Positions 18,583 through 29,608 are shown, counted from the stretch's first letter. The stretch is DNA of 64,000 bases from Mesorhizobium escarrei (GCF_935825525.1 NZ_CAKXZT010000113.1:62001-126000); one strand, 5' to 3'. Numbers and translations: made by a program. Notes: generated from the letters alone by a model not told the origin.

Positions 18583-19164
18583 CTAAGGCGGATGCTGGCG
18601 AAGCTCACGATAGGCGATGACAAGGAAATTGCCACAGCCGCACGCAGGGTCGATAAAGGTGAGATTTCTTAGGCGGCGACGAAAGGCTTCGAGTTCGCCG
18701 CGGCGGCGGTTGTCCTTGCGGGCTTCGATACGGGTGAATTCTGCTTTGAGGCTATCGAGAAACAGCGGCCCGATAACCTTCATGATGTTCTTTTCGGTTG
18801 TGTAGTGCGCGCCTTTTTTGCGCCGCTCCTCTGCGTTCATCACCGATTGGAAGAGGGAACCGAAGATCGCCGGCGATACGGCCGACCAGTTAAAGCGACA
18901 CGCTTCGATCAGCGTTTCGCGCATTTTGGAGTTGAAGTCGGCAGTCGGCAGGCGGTCGGAAAAGAGATCGCCGTTGACATAGGGAAACTTTTGCAGATCC
19001 TCATCGAGGTTCCTCTGCCGACCCTCTTCCGGAGTGTTTAGAACCTCAAAAAGCCGGTTGAGCCAGGGGCCGACGTCCGAACCATCTTCACTGGTGCGGC
19101 TTTCGATGAAATCAAGCAGGATGTCGCGCGGCTCAAAAATGCCGGTGTCGTCGGCAAACAGCAT
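18583..19164 (-). pseudogene. fragment of an MmeI-like (type IIL) DNA methyltransferase
   Basis: The frame reads FADDTGIFEPRDILLDFIES, then AIFGSLFQSVMN, GAHYTTEKNIMKVIGPLFLD and the SAM-binding motif I FIDPACGCGNFLVIAYREL, and stops right after it. This order is that of the middle of a MmeI-like restriction-modification protein of roughly 900 aa. The N-terminal nuclease/helical part and the catalytic NPPY half are missing, so it cannot be active. The upstream edge joins an AlbA_2 fragment at about 19164. Confidence 0.75.
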
Positions 19165-19504
19165 TCGGCTGCAGCAAGTCACCAACTGCAGAGTTAAGGG
19201 TGCTGAGGGCCGCCTGCCAATTAGGGACAGGGTCAAGCTCTTGAGCACAATCGATCTTGTCGTCGTTCAGCCTGCAGTCCACCCCGATGACAACGACGCC
19301 TCCGGCCGGTTGCTGAACGCTGAAAGCGCCTTGGCTATGGCAGCCTTTCCGCTCGTTGTCAGCTTTCCCTCGTTCGTGAACAGCGCGCCTAGTTTCCCGA
19401 TCGCGGCGGTTTTGAAGTCGAGCTTCAGGCCTTCCTGCATTCTCCAAGAAGACTGCCTCCTGCAAGAACGCCTCGCCTCCACGAACTACGTCGTCAAAAT
19501 CCAT
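19165..19504 (-). pseudogene. AlbA_2 (Schlafen-type) DNA-binding domain fragment, frameshifted
   Basis: Starting at 19504, pieces in two frames give MDFDDVVRGGEAFLQEAVFLEN, then LKLDFKTAA..LTTSGKAAIAKALSAFSN, then GGVVVIGVDCRLNDDKIDCAQEL. This is the AlbA_2 pattern LDFK...KALSAFSNS.GGV.V.GV. The second shift fits loss of one base between AAC and CGGCC. The downstream part of the protein is gone and the frame runs into the methyltransferase remnant. AlbA_2 proteins are often linked to defence islands. Confidence 0.6.
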
Positions 19505-19732
19505 TCTGTCCTCCCGCTATCGATGCTGGGCGACTCATTGTGCGCGTCACTCGCTAAAGTATGAAAGCCAGTCCGGCACGACCGATCTGTACGCAATTGA
19601 TTTTTCGTCACGGTTCCCGGTTGCCGGCGGCAAATGGGCGTCCAGCGACGATCTAATTGCATATTGAAGTGTGTAAAGCGCCCCTGCAGAAAGCGCTAAG
19701 GCGTTGATTATACCCGATTTTTCGGGATAAAA

Positions 19733-19817
19733 TGGTGCCCAGAAGAGGACTCGAACCTCCACTCCTTGCGGAACACGGACCTGAACCGTGCGCGTCTACC
19801 AATTCCGCCATCTGGGC
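19733..19817 (-). tRNA. tRNA-Leu(CAG)
   Basis: On the minus strand the sequence folds as a class II tRNA of 85 nt with encoded CCA. Acceptor stem GCCCAGA/TCTGGGC; anticodon stem CACGG/CCGTG around loop TTCAGGT (anticodon CAG); long variable arm; T loop GTTCGAGTC. It reads CUG leucine codons, the most used Leu codons in high-GC genomes. Its 3' end faces the accessory region to the left, the usual side for integration of genomic islands. Confidence 0.95.
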
Positions 19818-19827
19818 TGGTGCGGGC

Positions 19828-19856
19828 TCTTTAGGCGGGCAAGGGGTGAGTGTCAA
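19828..19856 (-). promoter_or_regulatory. promoter of tRNA-Leu
   Basis: Minus-strand -35 TTGACA (19851-19856) and -10 TAAAGA (19828-19833) are separated by exactly 17 bp and lie just upstream of the mature tRNA 5' end at 19817. The -35 is a perfect consensus match. Confidence 0.7.
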
Positions 19857-19898
19857 CGCGCTTTTTTGCTCAATCAAGAAACACGCCCGCGCGCCGGC

Positions 19899-20519
19899 TC
19901 ACCCCTCCAGCACTTCCTTCGAAGCCACGGTCGAATCGGCGTTGAGCTTGTAGATGACCGGCACGCCGGTGCCGAGCTCCAGCCTGACGATCTCCTCGCC
20001 CGACTTGCCGTCCAGCGCCATGATCAGCGCGCGCAGCGAATTGCCGTGCGCCGCCACCAGGACTGTGCCGCCGCGGAGCACATGCGGCTGCAGGTCGTGC
20101 AGATAATAGGGCCAGACGCGCGCGCCGGTGTCCTTCAGGCTTTCGCCGCCGGGCGGCGGCACGTCGTAGGAGCGGCGCCAGACATGCACCTGCTCCTCGC
20201 CCCATTTCTGGCGCGCGTCGTCCTTGTTGAGGCCGGAGAGGTCGCCATAGTCGCGCTCGTTCAGCGCCTGGTCGCGGATGGTCTCGAGATCGCTCTGGCC
20301 GACGGCGTCGAGAATGTGCTGGCAGGTCTTCTGAGCCCGGATCAGCGACGAGGTGAAGGCAATGTCGAATTTCATGCCGCGCGCCTTCAGTTTGGCGCCC
20401 GCCTCCCTGGCCTCGGCGTGGCCCAATTCGGTCAGGTCGACATCGCGCCAGCCGGTGAAAAGGTTCTTCAGGTTCCATTCGCTCTGGCCATGGCGCACGA
20501 GCACGAGAGTTCCCGACAT
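19899..20519 (-). CDS. gpmA: 2,3-bisphosphoglycerate-dependent phosphoglycerate mutase
   Basis: A 206-aa glycolytic enzyme interconverting 3- and 2-phosphoglycerate. The phospho-acceptor H10 lies in [10 protein letters not shown]; other active-site motifs are [24 protein letters not shown] and the second histidine in [13 protein letters not shown]. Start at ATG 20519 with a GAAGGAGC site. Slightly shorter than the E. coli protein, as usual in alphaproteobacteria. It lies downstream of dapB on the same strand with 32 bp between them. Confidence 0.95.
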   Translation of the reverse strand: MSGTLVLVRHGQSEWNLKNLFTGWRDVDLTELGHAEAREAGAKLKARGMKFDIAFTSSLIRAQKTCQHILDAVGQSDLETIRDQALNERDYGDLSGLNKDDARQKWGEEQVHVWRRSYDVPPPGGESLKDTGARVWPYYLHDLQPHVLRGGTVLVAAHGNSLRALIMALDGKSGEEIVRLELGTGVPVIYKLNADSTVASKEVLEG

Positions 20520-20551
20520 TTTTGCTCCTTCAGTTGGTGAATCAGATCGTC

Positions 20552-21388
20552 TCAGGCGAGTCCGAGCACGTCGCGCATCGAATACAGACCCGGCTTCCTG
20601 CCGCGCGCCCACAGTGCGGCCTTGACCGCGCCACGGGCGAAGATCGCCCGGTCCTCGGCGTGATGGGCAAGCGTGATGCGCTCGCCGGTGCCGGCCAGCA
20701 CGACACTGTGGTCGCCGACCACCGAGCCGCCGCGCAGCGTGGCGAAGCCGATCCAGCCGGTCTTGCGCACGCCGGTATGGCCGTCGCGCGACCGCACGCT
20801 GTTGCCGTCAAGATCGATGCCGCGCCCAGCGGCGGCGGCTTCGCCGAGCAGCAGCGCCGTGCCCGACGGCGCGTCGACCTTGTGCCGGTGATGCATTTCC
20901 AGGATCTCGATGTCGAAATCGTCGGCATCGAGCGCACGCGCCGCCTGCTCCACCAGAACCGCCAGCAGATTGACGCCGAGGCTCATATTGTCTGATTTGA
21001 CGATCGCCGCGTGGCGCGCCGCAGCAGTGATCCTGGCATTGTCGTCGTCCGAGCAGCCGGTGGTGCCGATGATATGGGCGATGCGCGCCTGCGCCGAATA
21101 GCCGGCGAATTCGACGGTCGCCGCCGGGCTGGTGAAATCGAGCACGCCGTCGGCCTTGGCGAAGGCCGGCAGCGGATCGTCGCCGATCGCCACGCCGATA
21201 GTGCCGATGCCGGCAAGCTCGCCGGCATCCTTGCCGAGATGGGGCGAGCCGGGCCGCTCAATCGCGCCGGCGACGCGTGCCCCCGGAATGGTGTGGATGG
21301 CGCGGATCAGCGCCTGGCCCATCCTTCCGGCCGCGCCGACCACCACGAGGCCCATTTCATTGACGTCCTTTGTGGGTGTGCCGCTCAT
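20552..21388 (-). CDS. dapB: 4-hydroxy-tetrahydrodipicolinate reductase
   Basis: A 278-aa enzyme of lysine/diaminopimelate synthesis, reducing 4-hydroxy-tetrahydrodipicolinate with NAD(P)H. N-terminal Rossmann motif [10 protein letters not shown]; nucleotide contacts at DFTSPAA and IGTTGCS; catalytic segment [18 protein letters not shown] 21388 has a GGGAGA site and overlaps the stop of the ABC exporter gene by 4 nt, so I chose it over an upstream in-frame start. Confidence 0.95.
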   Translation of the reverse strand: MSGTPTKDVNEMGLVVVGAAGRMGQALIRAIHTIPGARVAGAIERPGSPHLGKDAGELAGIGTIGVAIGDDPLPAFAKADGVLDFTSPAATVEFAGYSAQARIAHIIGTTGCSDDDNARITAAARHAAIVKSDNMSLGVNLLAVLVEQAARALDADDFDIEILEMHHRHKVDAPSGTALLLGEAAAAGRGIDLDGNSVRSRDGHTGVRKTGWIGFATLRGGSVVGDHSVVLAGTGERITLAHHAEDRAIFARGAVKAALWARGRKPGLYSMRDVLGLA

Positions 21389-23364
21389 AAAGTTCTCCCG
21401 ACCGCCTTCTTCGCGCGTCGCAGCGGATTTTGGATTGGCTTGCCGTCGTCGACAAGCCCCAGCCCCTTGTTGCCCTGCACCCGGTGGAACCGGGCATATA
21501 CGCTGTGCGGGTCGGCCATCAGCGAGGCATGCGTGCCATGTTCGACCAGCCGGCCCTGGTCCAGCATGATGATGTGGTCGGCATTGACCACCGTCGACAG
21601 CCGGTGCGCGATGACGATGGTCGTGCACCCTTTCATAACCTGGGTCAGCGCCTGCTGGACGCGCGCTTCCGCTTCGTTGTCGACTGCTGAGGTTGCCTCG
21701 TCGAGCAGCAGGATCGGCGCCTGCCGCACGATGGCGCGGGCGATCGACAGGCGCTGGCGCTGGCCGCCCGACAGCGTCAGGCCGCCCTCGCCGACAGGGG
21801 TGTCATAGCCCTGCGGCTGCTGGCGGATGAAGCCATCGGCCTCGGCCTGTTGCGCGGCCAGCTCGATCTCGGCGTCGCTGGCGCTCAGCCGCCCGTAGCG
21901 GATGTTGTCCCGAATGGTGCCTTCGAACAGATAGGGCTGCTGCGAGACATAGGCGATGGAGCGGCGCAGCGACTGCTTGGTGACTTTCGAAATGTCCTGG
22001 CCGTCGACCTCGATGCTGCCTGCGTCGACATCGTGGAAACGCTGCAACAGCGCGACCAGCGTCGACTTGCCGGCGCCCGAGGCGCCGACGATGGCCGTCA
22101 TCTTGCCGGCGGCGGCAACGAAGCTGAGATCCTGCAGCACCGGAGCGTCGGCGACATAGCCGAACGACACATTGTTGAAGCGCACCTCGCCCCGGGTGAT
22201 CTTCGCTTCGGCCGCTCCAGGCGCATCGCCCTGCTGCGGCTCGAGGTCGAGCAACTCGTAGATCATGCGCGCATTGACCAGCGCCCGTTCCATGCCGACC
22301 TGCATGCGCGCCAGCCGCCGGGCCGGGTCGTAGGCAAGCAGCAGTGCGGTGATGAAGGAAAAAACCGCGCCAGGCGGCTGGCCGCCGACGGCTGCCCGGT
22401 AGCCGGAATAGGCGATGACGCCGGCGACGGCGAAACCGGCCAGCATGTCGGAGATCGGCGATAACCGTTCCGAGACGCGGGCGATGCGGTTTGCCCGCTG
22501 CTCGGCGCCGGTGACAAGATCGCTGATGCGCCGCGACAGCTCGTCCTCCAGCGTAAACGCCTTGACGATGGCGATGCCTTGCGTTGCTTCCTGCATGGCG
22601 CTGATCAGCCGCGAATTTATCTGCACGGCTTCGCGCGTGGCGCGCCTTATTCTGCGGGTGAGATAGACGACGGTGTAGATCAGCGGCGGCCCGATCAGCA
22701 GCGACATCAAGGACAGCATCGGATCCTGCCAGATCATGACGCCGATCAGCGCGATGAGCGATACGGCGTCGCGTGCCACTGATGTCAGCGTCATCGACAG
22801 CAGGTCGCGGATGCCGTTGACGTTCTCATTGATCTGGGCGGCCAGCCGTCCCGAGCGCGTGTCGTTGAAGAAACCGATGCCGAGCTTCATCAGGTGAGCG
22901 AAGATGCGGCGTTGGTATCGGGCCACCAGATTGTTGCCGATCCTGGCCAGCGTCACCGCCTGGCCGTAGGTGGCCAGCCCGCGCAGCATGAAGGCGCCCA
23001 GGATCGATAGACAGATCAGCGCGATGAGATCGCCGCGCTGCTCATAGAAGATCTGGTCAACGACATCCTTCATGATCCAGGCGGTGAAGGCGGTCGTGGC
23101 CGCAACCGTCACCAGGCACAGAACGGCCAGAACATAATACCAGCGATAGTCGCGGCTGTTCTCGGCGATGATGCGGCGGATCACCGCTACGATCTCGCCG
23201 GGCCGGGCTTTGGCTTGGTGGTTTGGCGACTGGTTCAAGTCGGGATCGTTCCGTGATGTCGGTTCGGCTCCGCGGCCGGGCCAATTAGGCAATCCTCTTA
23301 GCGCCCCGGCGGCGGCTTGCCTATGGCAGAGGCCGGCAAACTTCGCCGCGGCTTCGGTCGTCAT
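21385..23364 (-). CDS. ABC exporter, fused permease-ATPase (MsbA/ABCB type)
   Basis: A 659-aa half-transporter: six-helix type I exporter domain (about 75-355) followed by one ATPase domain with Walker [10 protein letters not shown] loop [11 protein letters not shown], signature [15 protein letters not shown], Walker [12 protein letters not shown] and switch AHRLSTV. It should work as a homodimer in the inner membrane, flipping lipids or exporting drugs. The start directly abuts the glk stop and the end overlaps dapB, so it sits in a tight glk-exporter-dapB-gpmA run. MsbA-like, but lipid A specificity is not provable here. Confidence 0.9.
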   Translation of the reverse strand: MTTEAAAKFAGLCHRQAAAGALRGLPNWPGRGAEPTSRNDPDLNQSPNHQAKARPGEIVAVIRRIIAENSRDYRWYYVLAVLCLVTVAATTAFTAWIMKDVVDQIFYEQRGDLIALICLSILGAFMLRGLATYGQAVTLARIGNNLVARYQRRIFAHLMKLGIGFFNDTRSGRLAAQINENVNGIRDLLSMTLTSVARDAVSLIALIGVMIWQDPMLSLMSLLIGPPLIYTVVYLTRRIRRATREAVQINSRLISAMQEATQGIAIVKAFTLEDELSRRISDLVTGAEQRANRIARVSERLSPISDMLAGFAVAGVIAYSGYRAAVGGQPPGAVFSFITALLLAYDPARRLARMQVGMERALVNARMIYELLDLEPQQGDAPGAAEAKITRGEVRFNNVSFGYVADAPVLQDLSFVAAAGKMTAIVGASGAGKSTLVALLQRFHDVDAGSIEVDGQDISKVTKQSLRRSIAYVSQQPYLFEGTIRDNIRYGRLSASDAEIELAAQQAEADGFIRQQPQGYDTPVGEGGLTLSGGQRQRLSIARAIVRQAPILLLDEATSAVDNEAEARVQQALTQVMKGCTTIVIAHRLSTVVNADHIIMLDQGRLVEHGTHASLMADPHSVYARFHRVQGNKGLGLVDDGKPIQNPLRRAKKAVGRTL

Positions 23365-24384
23365 CTAGGCCCGCCAGCGCCGCCCCGCGGTCTGGACGCC
23401 GAATAGCGACGGGTTTCTGGCATAGGCGGCAAGGCCGGAAAGCGCTGCCAGCGGATGGGTGATCACATAGACGGGCATGGTGCGCATCAGCTCGCTGTGC
23501 GGCGCCTTGTCCTCGAAGGCGGCGCGGAAATTGCCGGATTTCAGCGCCGGCAGGATTTTCTGCGCGATGCCGCCGGTCAGGAAGACGCCGCCGCGGCTCA
23601 TGAACACCAGCGCAAGGTCGCCGGCGGTGCGCCCGAGGCAGGTGACGAACAGCGACAGCGCCTCCTCGGCCACCGGATCTGACTTGGCCAATGCCGCGGC
23701 GGTGACCTCGGCCGGCGTGGTGAAGGGCGTCGGCTTGCCGTCCGCCTTGGCCACCGCCCGGTAGGCATTGACCAGGCCGCGTCCGGACAGGATCTGTTCG
23801 CCGGAAATTCTGCCCTCGAGCTTCTCGATATGCGCAAAGACCTGGAAATCGCGCGGCGAGCGCGGCCCGATATCCATGTGACCGCCCTCGCCGGGCACCG
23901 GTATCCAGTGGTTCAGCGCGTGGACCAGGCCGGCGACGCCAAGCCCGGTCCCGGGACCGAGCACCACGCGCCCCGCATTGGGCTCCGGCGCATCGCCGCC
24001 GATCTTTTCCATATGCTCTTCGCCGAGCGCCACGACGGCCAGCGCCTGCGCCTCGAAATCATTGAGCACCACGACGTCGCTGAGGCCGAGGCTGGCAAAC
24101 ATTTTTTTTGGCTTGACGATCCACGGGCAGTTGGTGAGCGGGATCTCGTCGCTGTCGACCGGGCCGGCCACCGCCAGCACGGCGGAGTTGGGCCGGGCCG
24201 ACGAGCGGTCGAACACCGCCGCCTGGATCGCCGCGTCGATCGTGTTGAAATTGGCGGTCTGGACGATCTGCGGTTCGGTTGGTTCCGAATTCGCGTCGAG
24301 CACGATCGAAAAGCGTGCATTGGTGCCGCCAATGTCGCCGATCAGGACCGGAAACTGCAGCACTGTGTCGTCGTCGCCTGGCAT
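23365..24384 (-). CDS. glk: glucokinase
   Basis: A 339-aa bacterial glucokinase phosphorylating glucose with ATP. The phosphate-binding motif is [13 protein letters not shown] near the N-terminus; later motifs are [12 protein letters not shown] with the catalytic Asp, [13 protein letters not shown], and [12 protein letters not shown]. Length and order match the Glk family rather than ROK kinases, because no ROK-type cysteine-rich motif is seen. It heads the glk-exporter-dapB run. Confidence 0.93.
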   Translation of the reverse strand: MPGDDDTVLQFPVLIGDIGGTNARFSIVLDANSEPTEPQIVQTANFNTIDAAIQAAVFDRSSARPNSAVLAVAGPVDSDEIPLTNCPWIVKPKKMFASLGLSDVVVLNDFEAQALAVVALGEEHMEKIGGDAPEPNAGRVVLGPGTGLGVAGLVHALNHWIPVPGEGGHMDIGPRSPRDFQVFAHIEKLEGRISGEQILSGRGLVNAYRAVAKADGKPTPFTTPAEVTAAALAKSDPVAEEALSLFVTCLGRTAGDLALVFMSRGGVFLTGGIAQKILPALKSGNFRAAFEDKAPHSELMRTMPVYVITHPLAALSGLAAYARNPSLFGVQTAGRRWRA

Positions 24385-24532
24385 TCTCTCGTCCGTCCCG
24401 GTTCCCAGTGGCGTTCCGCCGTTCTTTCGTTGACTAGCGCATGACCCGGGAAAGGGAAAGTCGCTTCAGAGTCAGTTCCGGTGCAATCACTTCAGGTCCG
24501 AATTTGGCCCTAGCCCATTCAGCGTTGGCGCT

Positions 24533-24700
24533 GCCCCTCACCTGCCTGCCGGCATCCTCTCCCCGTATAGTGACGGGGAGAGGGCGCTCATCGGTGATTT
24601 CGCCAATCGCCGGCGTTCAAAGAAGGGGTGTCGAGGCTGCGGCCAGCCCCTTTCTCCCCGTCACTATACGGGGAGAAATGCCCGGCAGGGCAATGAGGGG
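24533..24700. repeat. RIME-like intergenic inverted repeat, copy 1
   Basis: Two arms of about 45 bp form an imperfect inverted repeat. Each contains its own small hairpin (CTCCCCGTATAGTGACGGGG and its complement) and ends in a CCTGCCGG/CCGGCAGG block. It fills the glk-mepA gap. The layout matches rhizobial intergenic mosaic elements; further copies in this window share the CTCCCC, CCGGCAGG and GAGGGG blocks. Confidence 0.65.
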
Positions 24701-24736
24701 CGGCGCCGACCCCAACAAGTTGGTCGTCCCCTGACC

Positions 24737-25828
24737 TCAGCCTCCCGGCCGGGGTCGCGGCAGCGGAATGCCGATCTCGGGCGTTTCGGCGTAGGCGTTG
24801 GCCGTGGCCGGGAGCGCTGCCGCGCCGCTTGCCGATGCCCGCGCCGGCGACGGAGCCTTTGTGAGAACGGGTGCAGCCGCGACCGGCACGCCGTCGCCAT
24901 AATAGGTGACCGCCTCCGCCGAAGCCGGATCTGGCCCGTCGAGCACGGCCTGGCATGCTGCGGGCAGGCTCGCCATCGTCATCAGGTCGCGCGCTTTCGG
25001 CCTGTCCGGGTTCTTGTTGGGGCGCCATGGCTCCTCGGTGAACCACCATGCCAGCGACTGGTCGCAGCCGTCGCCTGGCGCCGTGTTTTCCTGCGCTTTG
25101 CATTTGGGCGAGCCGGGCTGGCAGCCGATGCGGATGTGGAAGTGATAGTCGTGGCCCCAGAACGGCCTGACCTTGCGCAGCCATCCACGGTCGCCTTTCA
25201 CCGTGTCGCAGAGCTTCTTCTTGATGCCGGGATTGACCAGGATTCGCTCGACTTCCGCATAGCTTGCTGCGCGCTTCAGCAGCCGTGTATGCGCCGGTGC
25301 CCAGAGCGCATCTTTCACCAAATGGGTCTTTTCATCGACAAGCAAGGTGGCGCTCATGTTTTCGCGCTGCTCGAGCGAAAGCTTGCGGTCGGGCATTGGC
25401 GTCAGCCAGATGTCGGCGTCGAGGCCGATCTGGTGCGAGGCATGGCCGGTCAGCATCGGGCCGCCGCGCGGCTGCGAAATGTCGCCGACCAGCAGGCCGG
25501 GCCAGCCGTCGGCCGCGGCGTCGCGCGACAGTTTCTCGATCAGCGCGATCATCGTCGGATGGCCCCAGCGACGGTTGCGCGAAGGCCGCATCACCTCCCA
25601 TTTCGGGCCGTTCAGGGGTATGGCGACGCCGCCGGCAAAGCAGCCCTTGGAATAAAAACCGATCGACTGCGGCGCAGCCACGGCCGGCAGCTTTTGGGCG
25701 CCGAACAGGTTTTTCGCCAGTTCCTCGGCCGCCGCAGGTCGGGCTGCAAGCCCCGCCAGGGCAAGGACGGCGAGCGCTGCTGTCAGCAGCAGCCTTTTGC
25801 CGGGCAATGACTGCGGCAACGTGTTCAT
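24737..25828 (-). CDS. mepA: penicillin-insensitive murein endopeptidase
   Basis: A 363-aa periplasmic D-alanyl-meso-DAP endopeptidase (LAS metallopeptidase). It has a signal peptide (about 1-34, ending AAAEE), the zinc ligands in GHASHQIGLDADIW and the HxH in FWGHDYHFHIRIGC, plus the PRGGPMLTG segment. Six or more cysteines fit the disulfide-rich MepA fold. A Pro/Ala-rich C-terminal tail ending PLPRPRPGG extends beyond E. coli MepA. It cleaves cross-links in peptidoglycan. Confidence 0.92.
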   Translation of the reverse strand: MNTLPQSLPGKRLLLTAALAVLALAGLAARPAAAEELAKNLFGAQKLPAVAAPQSIGFYSKGCFAGGVAIPLNGPKWEVMRPSRNRRWGHPTMIALIEKLSRDAAADGWPGLLVGDISQPRGGPMLTGHASHQIGLDADIWLTPMPDRKLSLEQRENMSATLLVDEKTHLVKDALWAPAHTRLLKRAASYAEVERILVNPGIKKKLCDTVKGDRGWLRKVRPFWGHDYHFHIRIGCQPGSPKCKAQENTAPGDGCDQSLAWWFTEEPWRPNKNPDRPKARDLMTMASLPAACQAVLDGPDPASAEAVTYYGDGVPVAAAPVLTKAPSPARASASGAAALPATANAYAETPEIGIPLPRPRPGG

Positions 25829-25887
25829 GAGGCAGAACCCCTCTGCGAATTAAGTCGAATCATACCACGCCTGGCGCGCGATTTCGA

Positions 25888-26790
25888 TCACGACCGCTTC
25901 ATTGGGCTGCGCGCCTCGCCGTCGCGCCAGTTGCCCTCAGCCCACATATGGTCGAATGCGCTGCGGTAGTCGGGAAAGCGGAAGCGATAGCCGGCCGCCT
26001 TGATCGCCGAGTTGGCGACCCGCTTGTTCTCGCCATAGAAGGACCGCGCCATGGGCGAAAGTTGGGCGGTCTCGAACGGAATTTCCGGTGGCGGTGTGAC
26101 GCCCATCAGCCTTGCGGCATAGGTGACGACGTCCTGCGGCGGCGCCGGCAGGTCGTCGGTGACGTTGAAGATGCCGCCGCTGATGTCCTTGAGCAGATGC
26201 CAAAGCGCCCCCGCAATGTCGTCGCAATGGATGCGGTTGAACACCTGGCCCGGCTTGATCAGCCGCCGCGCGGTGCCGTTTTCCAGATTGACCAGCGCAT
26301 TGCGGCCCGGCCCGTAAATGCCGGAAAGCCGCAGGATCGCCACCGGCCGCCCGATGTCCCGACCCAGCTTCAGCCAGTCCTGCTCGGCGGCGACACGCAT
26401 CATCGAGCGCTTCGACACCGGCCTGCATTCGGCGGTCTCGTCGACCCAGTCGCCGCCATGGTCGCCGTAGACGCCGACGGTGGAGAGATAGGCGATCCAT
26501 TCGAGCGCCGGCATTTCCGCGATTGTCTCGCGCGCCGCATTCAGCACCGGGTCGCCGGCCTCATCCGGCGCCACAGAGACGACGAGATGGGTTGTTTTCT
26601 CGAGCGCGTCGCTGATTTCAAGCGTCAGCGCGCCATCGAAAAGCAGCGGCTGGATTCCAGCTTGCCGCAGCGCTTCGAATTTCTCCGCTGCGCGTGTCGT
26701 GCCAAGGATGGTGCAGGCATCCTTGCTGGCGCGGGCAAATGCCTTGCCCGAATAGCCGGCGCCGAAAATGAGGATCTGCTTCTCGCTCAT
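25888..26790 (-). CDS. SDR-family NAD(P)-dependent epimerase/oxidoreductase (YeeZ-like)
   Basis: 300 aa from ATG 26790, which overlaps the queG stop by 4 nt. N-terminal Rossmann motif [12 protein letters not shown]. Later it has [18 protein letters not shown] and [14 protein letters not shown], typical of extended/atypical SDRs of the YeeZ group, where the usual YxxxK pair is modified. Substrate unknown. The fixed position behind queG is common in rhizobia, but a link to queuosine is not shown. Confidence 0.85.
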   Translation of the reverse strand: MSEKQILIFGAGYSGKAFARASKDACTILGTTRAAEKFEALRQAGIQPLLFDGALTLEISDALEKTTHLVVSVAPDEAGDPVLNAARETIAEMPALEWIAYLSTVGVYGDHGGDWVDETAECRPVSKRSMMRVAAEQDWLKLGRDIGRPVAILRLSGIYGPGRNALVNLENGTARRLIKPGQVFNRIHCDDIAGALWHLLKDISGGIFNVTDDLPAPPQDVVTYAARLMGVTPPPEIPFETAQLSPMARSFYGENKRVANSAIKAAGYRFRFPDYRSAFDHMWAEGNWRDGEARSPMKRS

Positions 26791-27947
26791 GCATGCGCCT
26801 CGATCTGGTCTGCCAGCGCCAGGCGCCATTCGCGTCGCACGGCCTCGTCGCCTTCTGCTTTCACCGCAGCGGTGGCCCATTTGGAAAATTCAGAAGCCGG
26901 CACAAGTCGTGACAGCGCCCATACCGCCGCGCCGCGCACCAGCGGCGAGGCGTCGCCGAGCAGCGCACGCACGGCGTTGCCGAGCGAGGGTTGGCGGGAA
27001 TTGCCGGCGGCGATCAGCACATTGCGGACAAAGCGGTCGCGACCGATGCGCTTGACCGGCGAACCGCTAAAGAACGACCGGAAAGCAGCGTCGTCGAGCG
27101 CCAGGAGATCGGCGAGCGGCGGCTCGCGCAAATCGTCGCGGGCGGCAAGTTTTGCCTCGGACGCCGCCCGGGCAAACTTGTTCCACGGACAGGCGGCCAG
27201 GCAATCGTCGCAGCCATAGATGCGGTTGCCGATTTTTTCGCGGAACTCGTGCGGGATCGGCCCCTTGTTCTCGATGGTGAGGTAGGAGATGCAGCGGCGC
27301 GCATCGAGCCGGTAGGGAGCCGGAAAGGCGTCGGTCGGGCAGACGTCGAGACAGGCGCGGCAGGAGCCGCAATGGTCGTCCTCGGGCGAATCGGGCGCAA
27401 GCTCGGCCGTCGTGAAGATGGTGCCGAGGAACAGCCAGGAGCCGTGCTCCCGGCTGACCAGATTGGTGTGCTTGCCTTGCCAGCCGAGGCCGGCGGCTTC
27501 TGCCAGCGGCTTCTCCATCACCGGGGCGGTGTCGACGAACACTTTTACGTCGCTTCCCGAGCGCGCCATTATCTTGCCGGCGATCTCTTTCAGCCGGCCT
27601 TTCATCACGTCGTGATAGTCGCGGTTCTGCGCATAGACGGAGATCGCTCCGCGCTCGCGCTTGCCCAGCACCGCGCCCGGGTCGTGGTCGGGGCCGTAGT
27701 TCATGGCCAGCACGATGATCGAGCGAACTTCGGGCCAAAGCGCTGTCGGCTCGCCGCGGCGCTCGAGCGTCTCGGCGATCCAGCCCATCGAGCCGTGGAA
27801 GCCGTCGGCGACGAATGCGGCCAGCCGGGCCGGCGCCTGCGGGATGGCGTTTGGCGTGGTGACGGCAACGGCATCGAAACCGGCGCGCCGCGCATCGCGG
27901 TCGATCAGCGCGCGCAGGTTTTGCGCTCTAGAAATCGAGGTCCGCAT
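26787..27947 (-). CDS. queG: epoxyqueuosine reductase
   Basis: A 386-aa cobalamin-dependent iron-sulfur enzyme reducing epoxyqueuosine to queuosine in tRNA, the last step of the pathway. Two 4Fe-4S motifs are readable: [12 protein letters not shown] and [10 protein letters not shown]. The DUF1730 part (about 55-140) and the catalytic Asp region [20 protein letters not shown] are present. A C-terminal HEAT-like segment ([17 protein letters not shown]) is typical. It overlaps the GST gene by 20 bp. Confidence 0.95.
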   Translation of the reverse strand: MRTSISRAQNLRALIDRDARRAGFDAVAVTTPNAIPQAPARLAAFVADGFHGSMGWIAETLERRGEPTALWPEVRSIIVLAMNYGPDHDPGAVLGKRERGAISVYAQNRDYHDVMKGRLKEIAGKIMARSGSDVKVFVDTAPVMEKPLAEAAGLGWQGKHTNLVSREHGSWLFLGTIFTTAELAPDSPEDDHCGSCRACLDVCPTDAFPAPYRLDARRCISYLTIENKGPIPHEFREKIGNRIYGCDDCLAACPWNKFARAASEAKLAARDDLREPPLADLLALDDAAFRSFFSGSPVKRIGRDRFVRNVLIAAGNSRQPSLGNAVRALLGDASPLVRGAAVWALSRLVPASEFSKWATAAVKAEGDEAVRREWRLALADQIEAHA

Positions 27948-28620
27948 AATGTGACACCGGCGACAGGCCGCGCACCCGGTCGGACAACAGCGGCCGGAAC
28001 GATGGCCGTGATTTCACCCGTGCATACCATTCGCGCGCAGCTGCGTGTTCGCGCCAGTCGATCTCGCCGAGATAGTCGAGCACGGACAGCGCAGCCGCAG
28101 CCGCGAGGTCGGCATAGGTGACCTTGTTGCCGGCCAGCCAATGGCGGGTGCCGGCCAGCCAGTTGGTGTATTTCATATGCTGGCGGATGTTGGCGCGCGC
28201 GGCACGGATCGCCGCCGAATCGGGCGAGCCGCCGCCCGCCGTTTCCGGCATGATCGGCTTCAGCACGCGCTCGCGCACCAGGTGCCGCGTCACCTCGCTA
28301 TCGGCCTTGTTGAGATACCAGTCGGTCAGCCGGCGGATTTCGGCGCGCCCCATCGGGTCCTCGGCGAACAGCCGCTTGTCGCGCTTGAGCACACCGCGCG
28401 TCTCGTCGAGATATTCGCCGATGACCATGGCGCCGACGATAGGCACGTCGCCCTCGGCAAGCAGGATTGGCAGCGTGCCGGCCGGGTTCAGCGCCAGGAA
28501 CTCCTTGCGCCGCATCCACGGCTTTTCCTCGATCAGCGCCAACTCCTCGCCATACTCGCCGAAAGCGAGGCGAACGAAGCGGCAGGTGGCGAACATCGGG
28601 TGGTGGAAAAGCGTCAGCAT
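27928..28620 (-). CDS. glutathione S-transferase family protein
   Basis: A 230-aa two-domain GST. Thioredoxin-like N-terminal domain with the cis-Pro segment [13 protein letters not shown] and following [12 protein letters not shown]; all-helical C-terminal domain with [19 protein letters not shown]. The first loop ([17 protein letters not shown]) has Cys/Ser-like candidates for glutathione activation. Substrate unknown. It overlaps queG and lies divergent from uppP. Confidence 0.88.
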   Translation of the reverse strand: MLTLFHHPMFATCRFVRLAFGEYGEELALIEEKPWMRRKEFLALNPAGTLPILLAEGDVPIVGAMVIGEYLDETRGVLKRDKRLFAEDPMGRAEIRRLTDWYLNKADSEVTRHLVRERVLKPIMPETAGGGSPDSAAIRAARANIRQHMKYTNWLAGTRHWLAGNKVTYADLAAAAALSVLDYLGEIDWREHAAAREWYARVKSRPSFRPLLSDRVRGLSPVSHYADLDF

Positions 28621-28801
28621 GGTCCCGCGATAATAGAGCGCACTGGCAAATCGCCGGCTGCGCCGGTAAGTCTTGGTCGCCCCGATTCAGGGGGCCGCCC
28701 CGATTCAAAGGGCCGTCAGGGTGCTGCGACCTATAGGAGGAGTTCTGCGCCATGACAAGCAAGCCGTTCTTCAAAGCCCTCACTCGAACGCCGAGGTTTC
28801 C

Positions 28802-29608
28802 ATGGAAAGCCAGACCATTGTCGAAGCGCTGCTGCTCGGCATGATCGAGGGCATGACGGAGTTCATTCCGGTCTCGTCAACCGGCCATATCCTGCTTGCC
28901 GGCCATTTTCTCGGCTTCCATTCGACCGGCAAGGCCTTCGAGATCCTGATCCAGCTCGGCGCCATACTGGCGATCCTCAGCGTCTACTTCCATCGCCTGT
29001 GGCAGATGCTGGTCGATCTGCCGCGTGATCGGGTGACGCGGCATTTCGTTCTCGGCATCCTCGTCGCCTTTCTGCCGGCGGCCGTCATCGGCGCGCTGGC
29101 GCATGGCTTCATCAAGGCGGTGCTGTTTGAATCGCCGAGGCTGATCTGCATTATGCTGATCATCGGCGGCTTGGTCCTGCTGTGGGTGGATCGCTTCAAG
29201 CCGAAGCCGCTCTATCACGACGTCGAGCGGTTTCCGCTCCGGCTCTATCTGCAGATCGGACTGTTCCAGTGCCTTTCGCTGATCCCCGGGACGTCGCGCT
29301 CCGGCTCGACGATCGTCGGCGCGCTGCTCCTAGGCGTCGACAAACGGGCGGCTGCGGAATTCTCCTTCTTCCTCGCCATGCCAACGATGGTCGGCGCCTT
29401 CGCCTTCGACTTGTTCAAGAACCGCAATGTGCTGACCAGCGCCGATCTGCCGATCATCGCCGCCGGTTTCATCGCCGCTTTCGTCGCAGCACTTATCGTC
29501 GTGCGCTTCCTGCTCAACTACGTCTCGCGCCACGGCTATTCGCTGTTCGGCTGGTGGCGGCTGGTCATCGGCACCGTCGGCCTGGCGGCGCTGTTCGTCT
29601 GGGGGTAA
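28802..29608 (+). CDS. uppP: undecaprenyl-diphosphate phosphatase
   Basis: A 268-aa integral membrane enzyme (BacA family) that recycles undecaprenyl pyrophosphate for cell-wall synthesis and gives bacitracin tolerance. The two signature regions are present: [14 protein letters not shown] near the N-terminus and [12 protein letters not shown] in the second half. About eight hydrophobic segments. I start at ATG 28802, where the family begins; the longer upstream frame covers short C/G-rich repeats and is not homologous. Confidence 0.95.
   Translation: MESQTIVEALLLGMIEGMTEFIPVSSTGHILLAGHFLGFHSTGKAFEILIQLGAILAILSVYFHRLWQMLVDLPRDRVTRHFVLGILVAFLPAAVIGALAHGFIKAVLFESPRLICIMLIIGGLVLLWVDRFKPKPLYHDVERFPLRLYLQIGLFQCLSLIPGTSRSGSTIVGALLLGVDKRAAAEFSFFLAMPTMVGAFAFDLFKNRNVLTSADLPIIAAGFIAAFVAALIVVRFLLNYVSRHGYSLFGWWRLVIGTVGLAALFVWG

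Noticed and set aside
19711..19728. Terminator hairpin after tRNA-Leu
   Set aside because: CCCGA/TCGGG pair around a T-rich loop exists, but on the transcript strand it is followed by TATAATC rather than a U tract, so the case is weak.
24533..24700. CRISPR array or phage attachment site
   Set aside because: Only two inverted arms, not regularly spaced direct repeats; the same design recurs between other genes as RIME-like elements.
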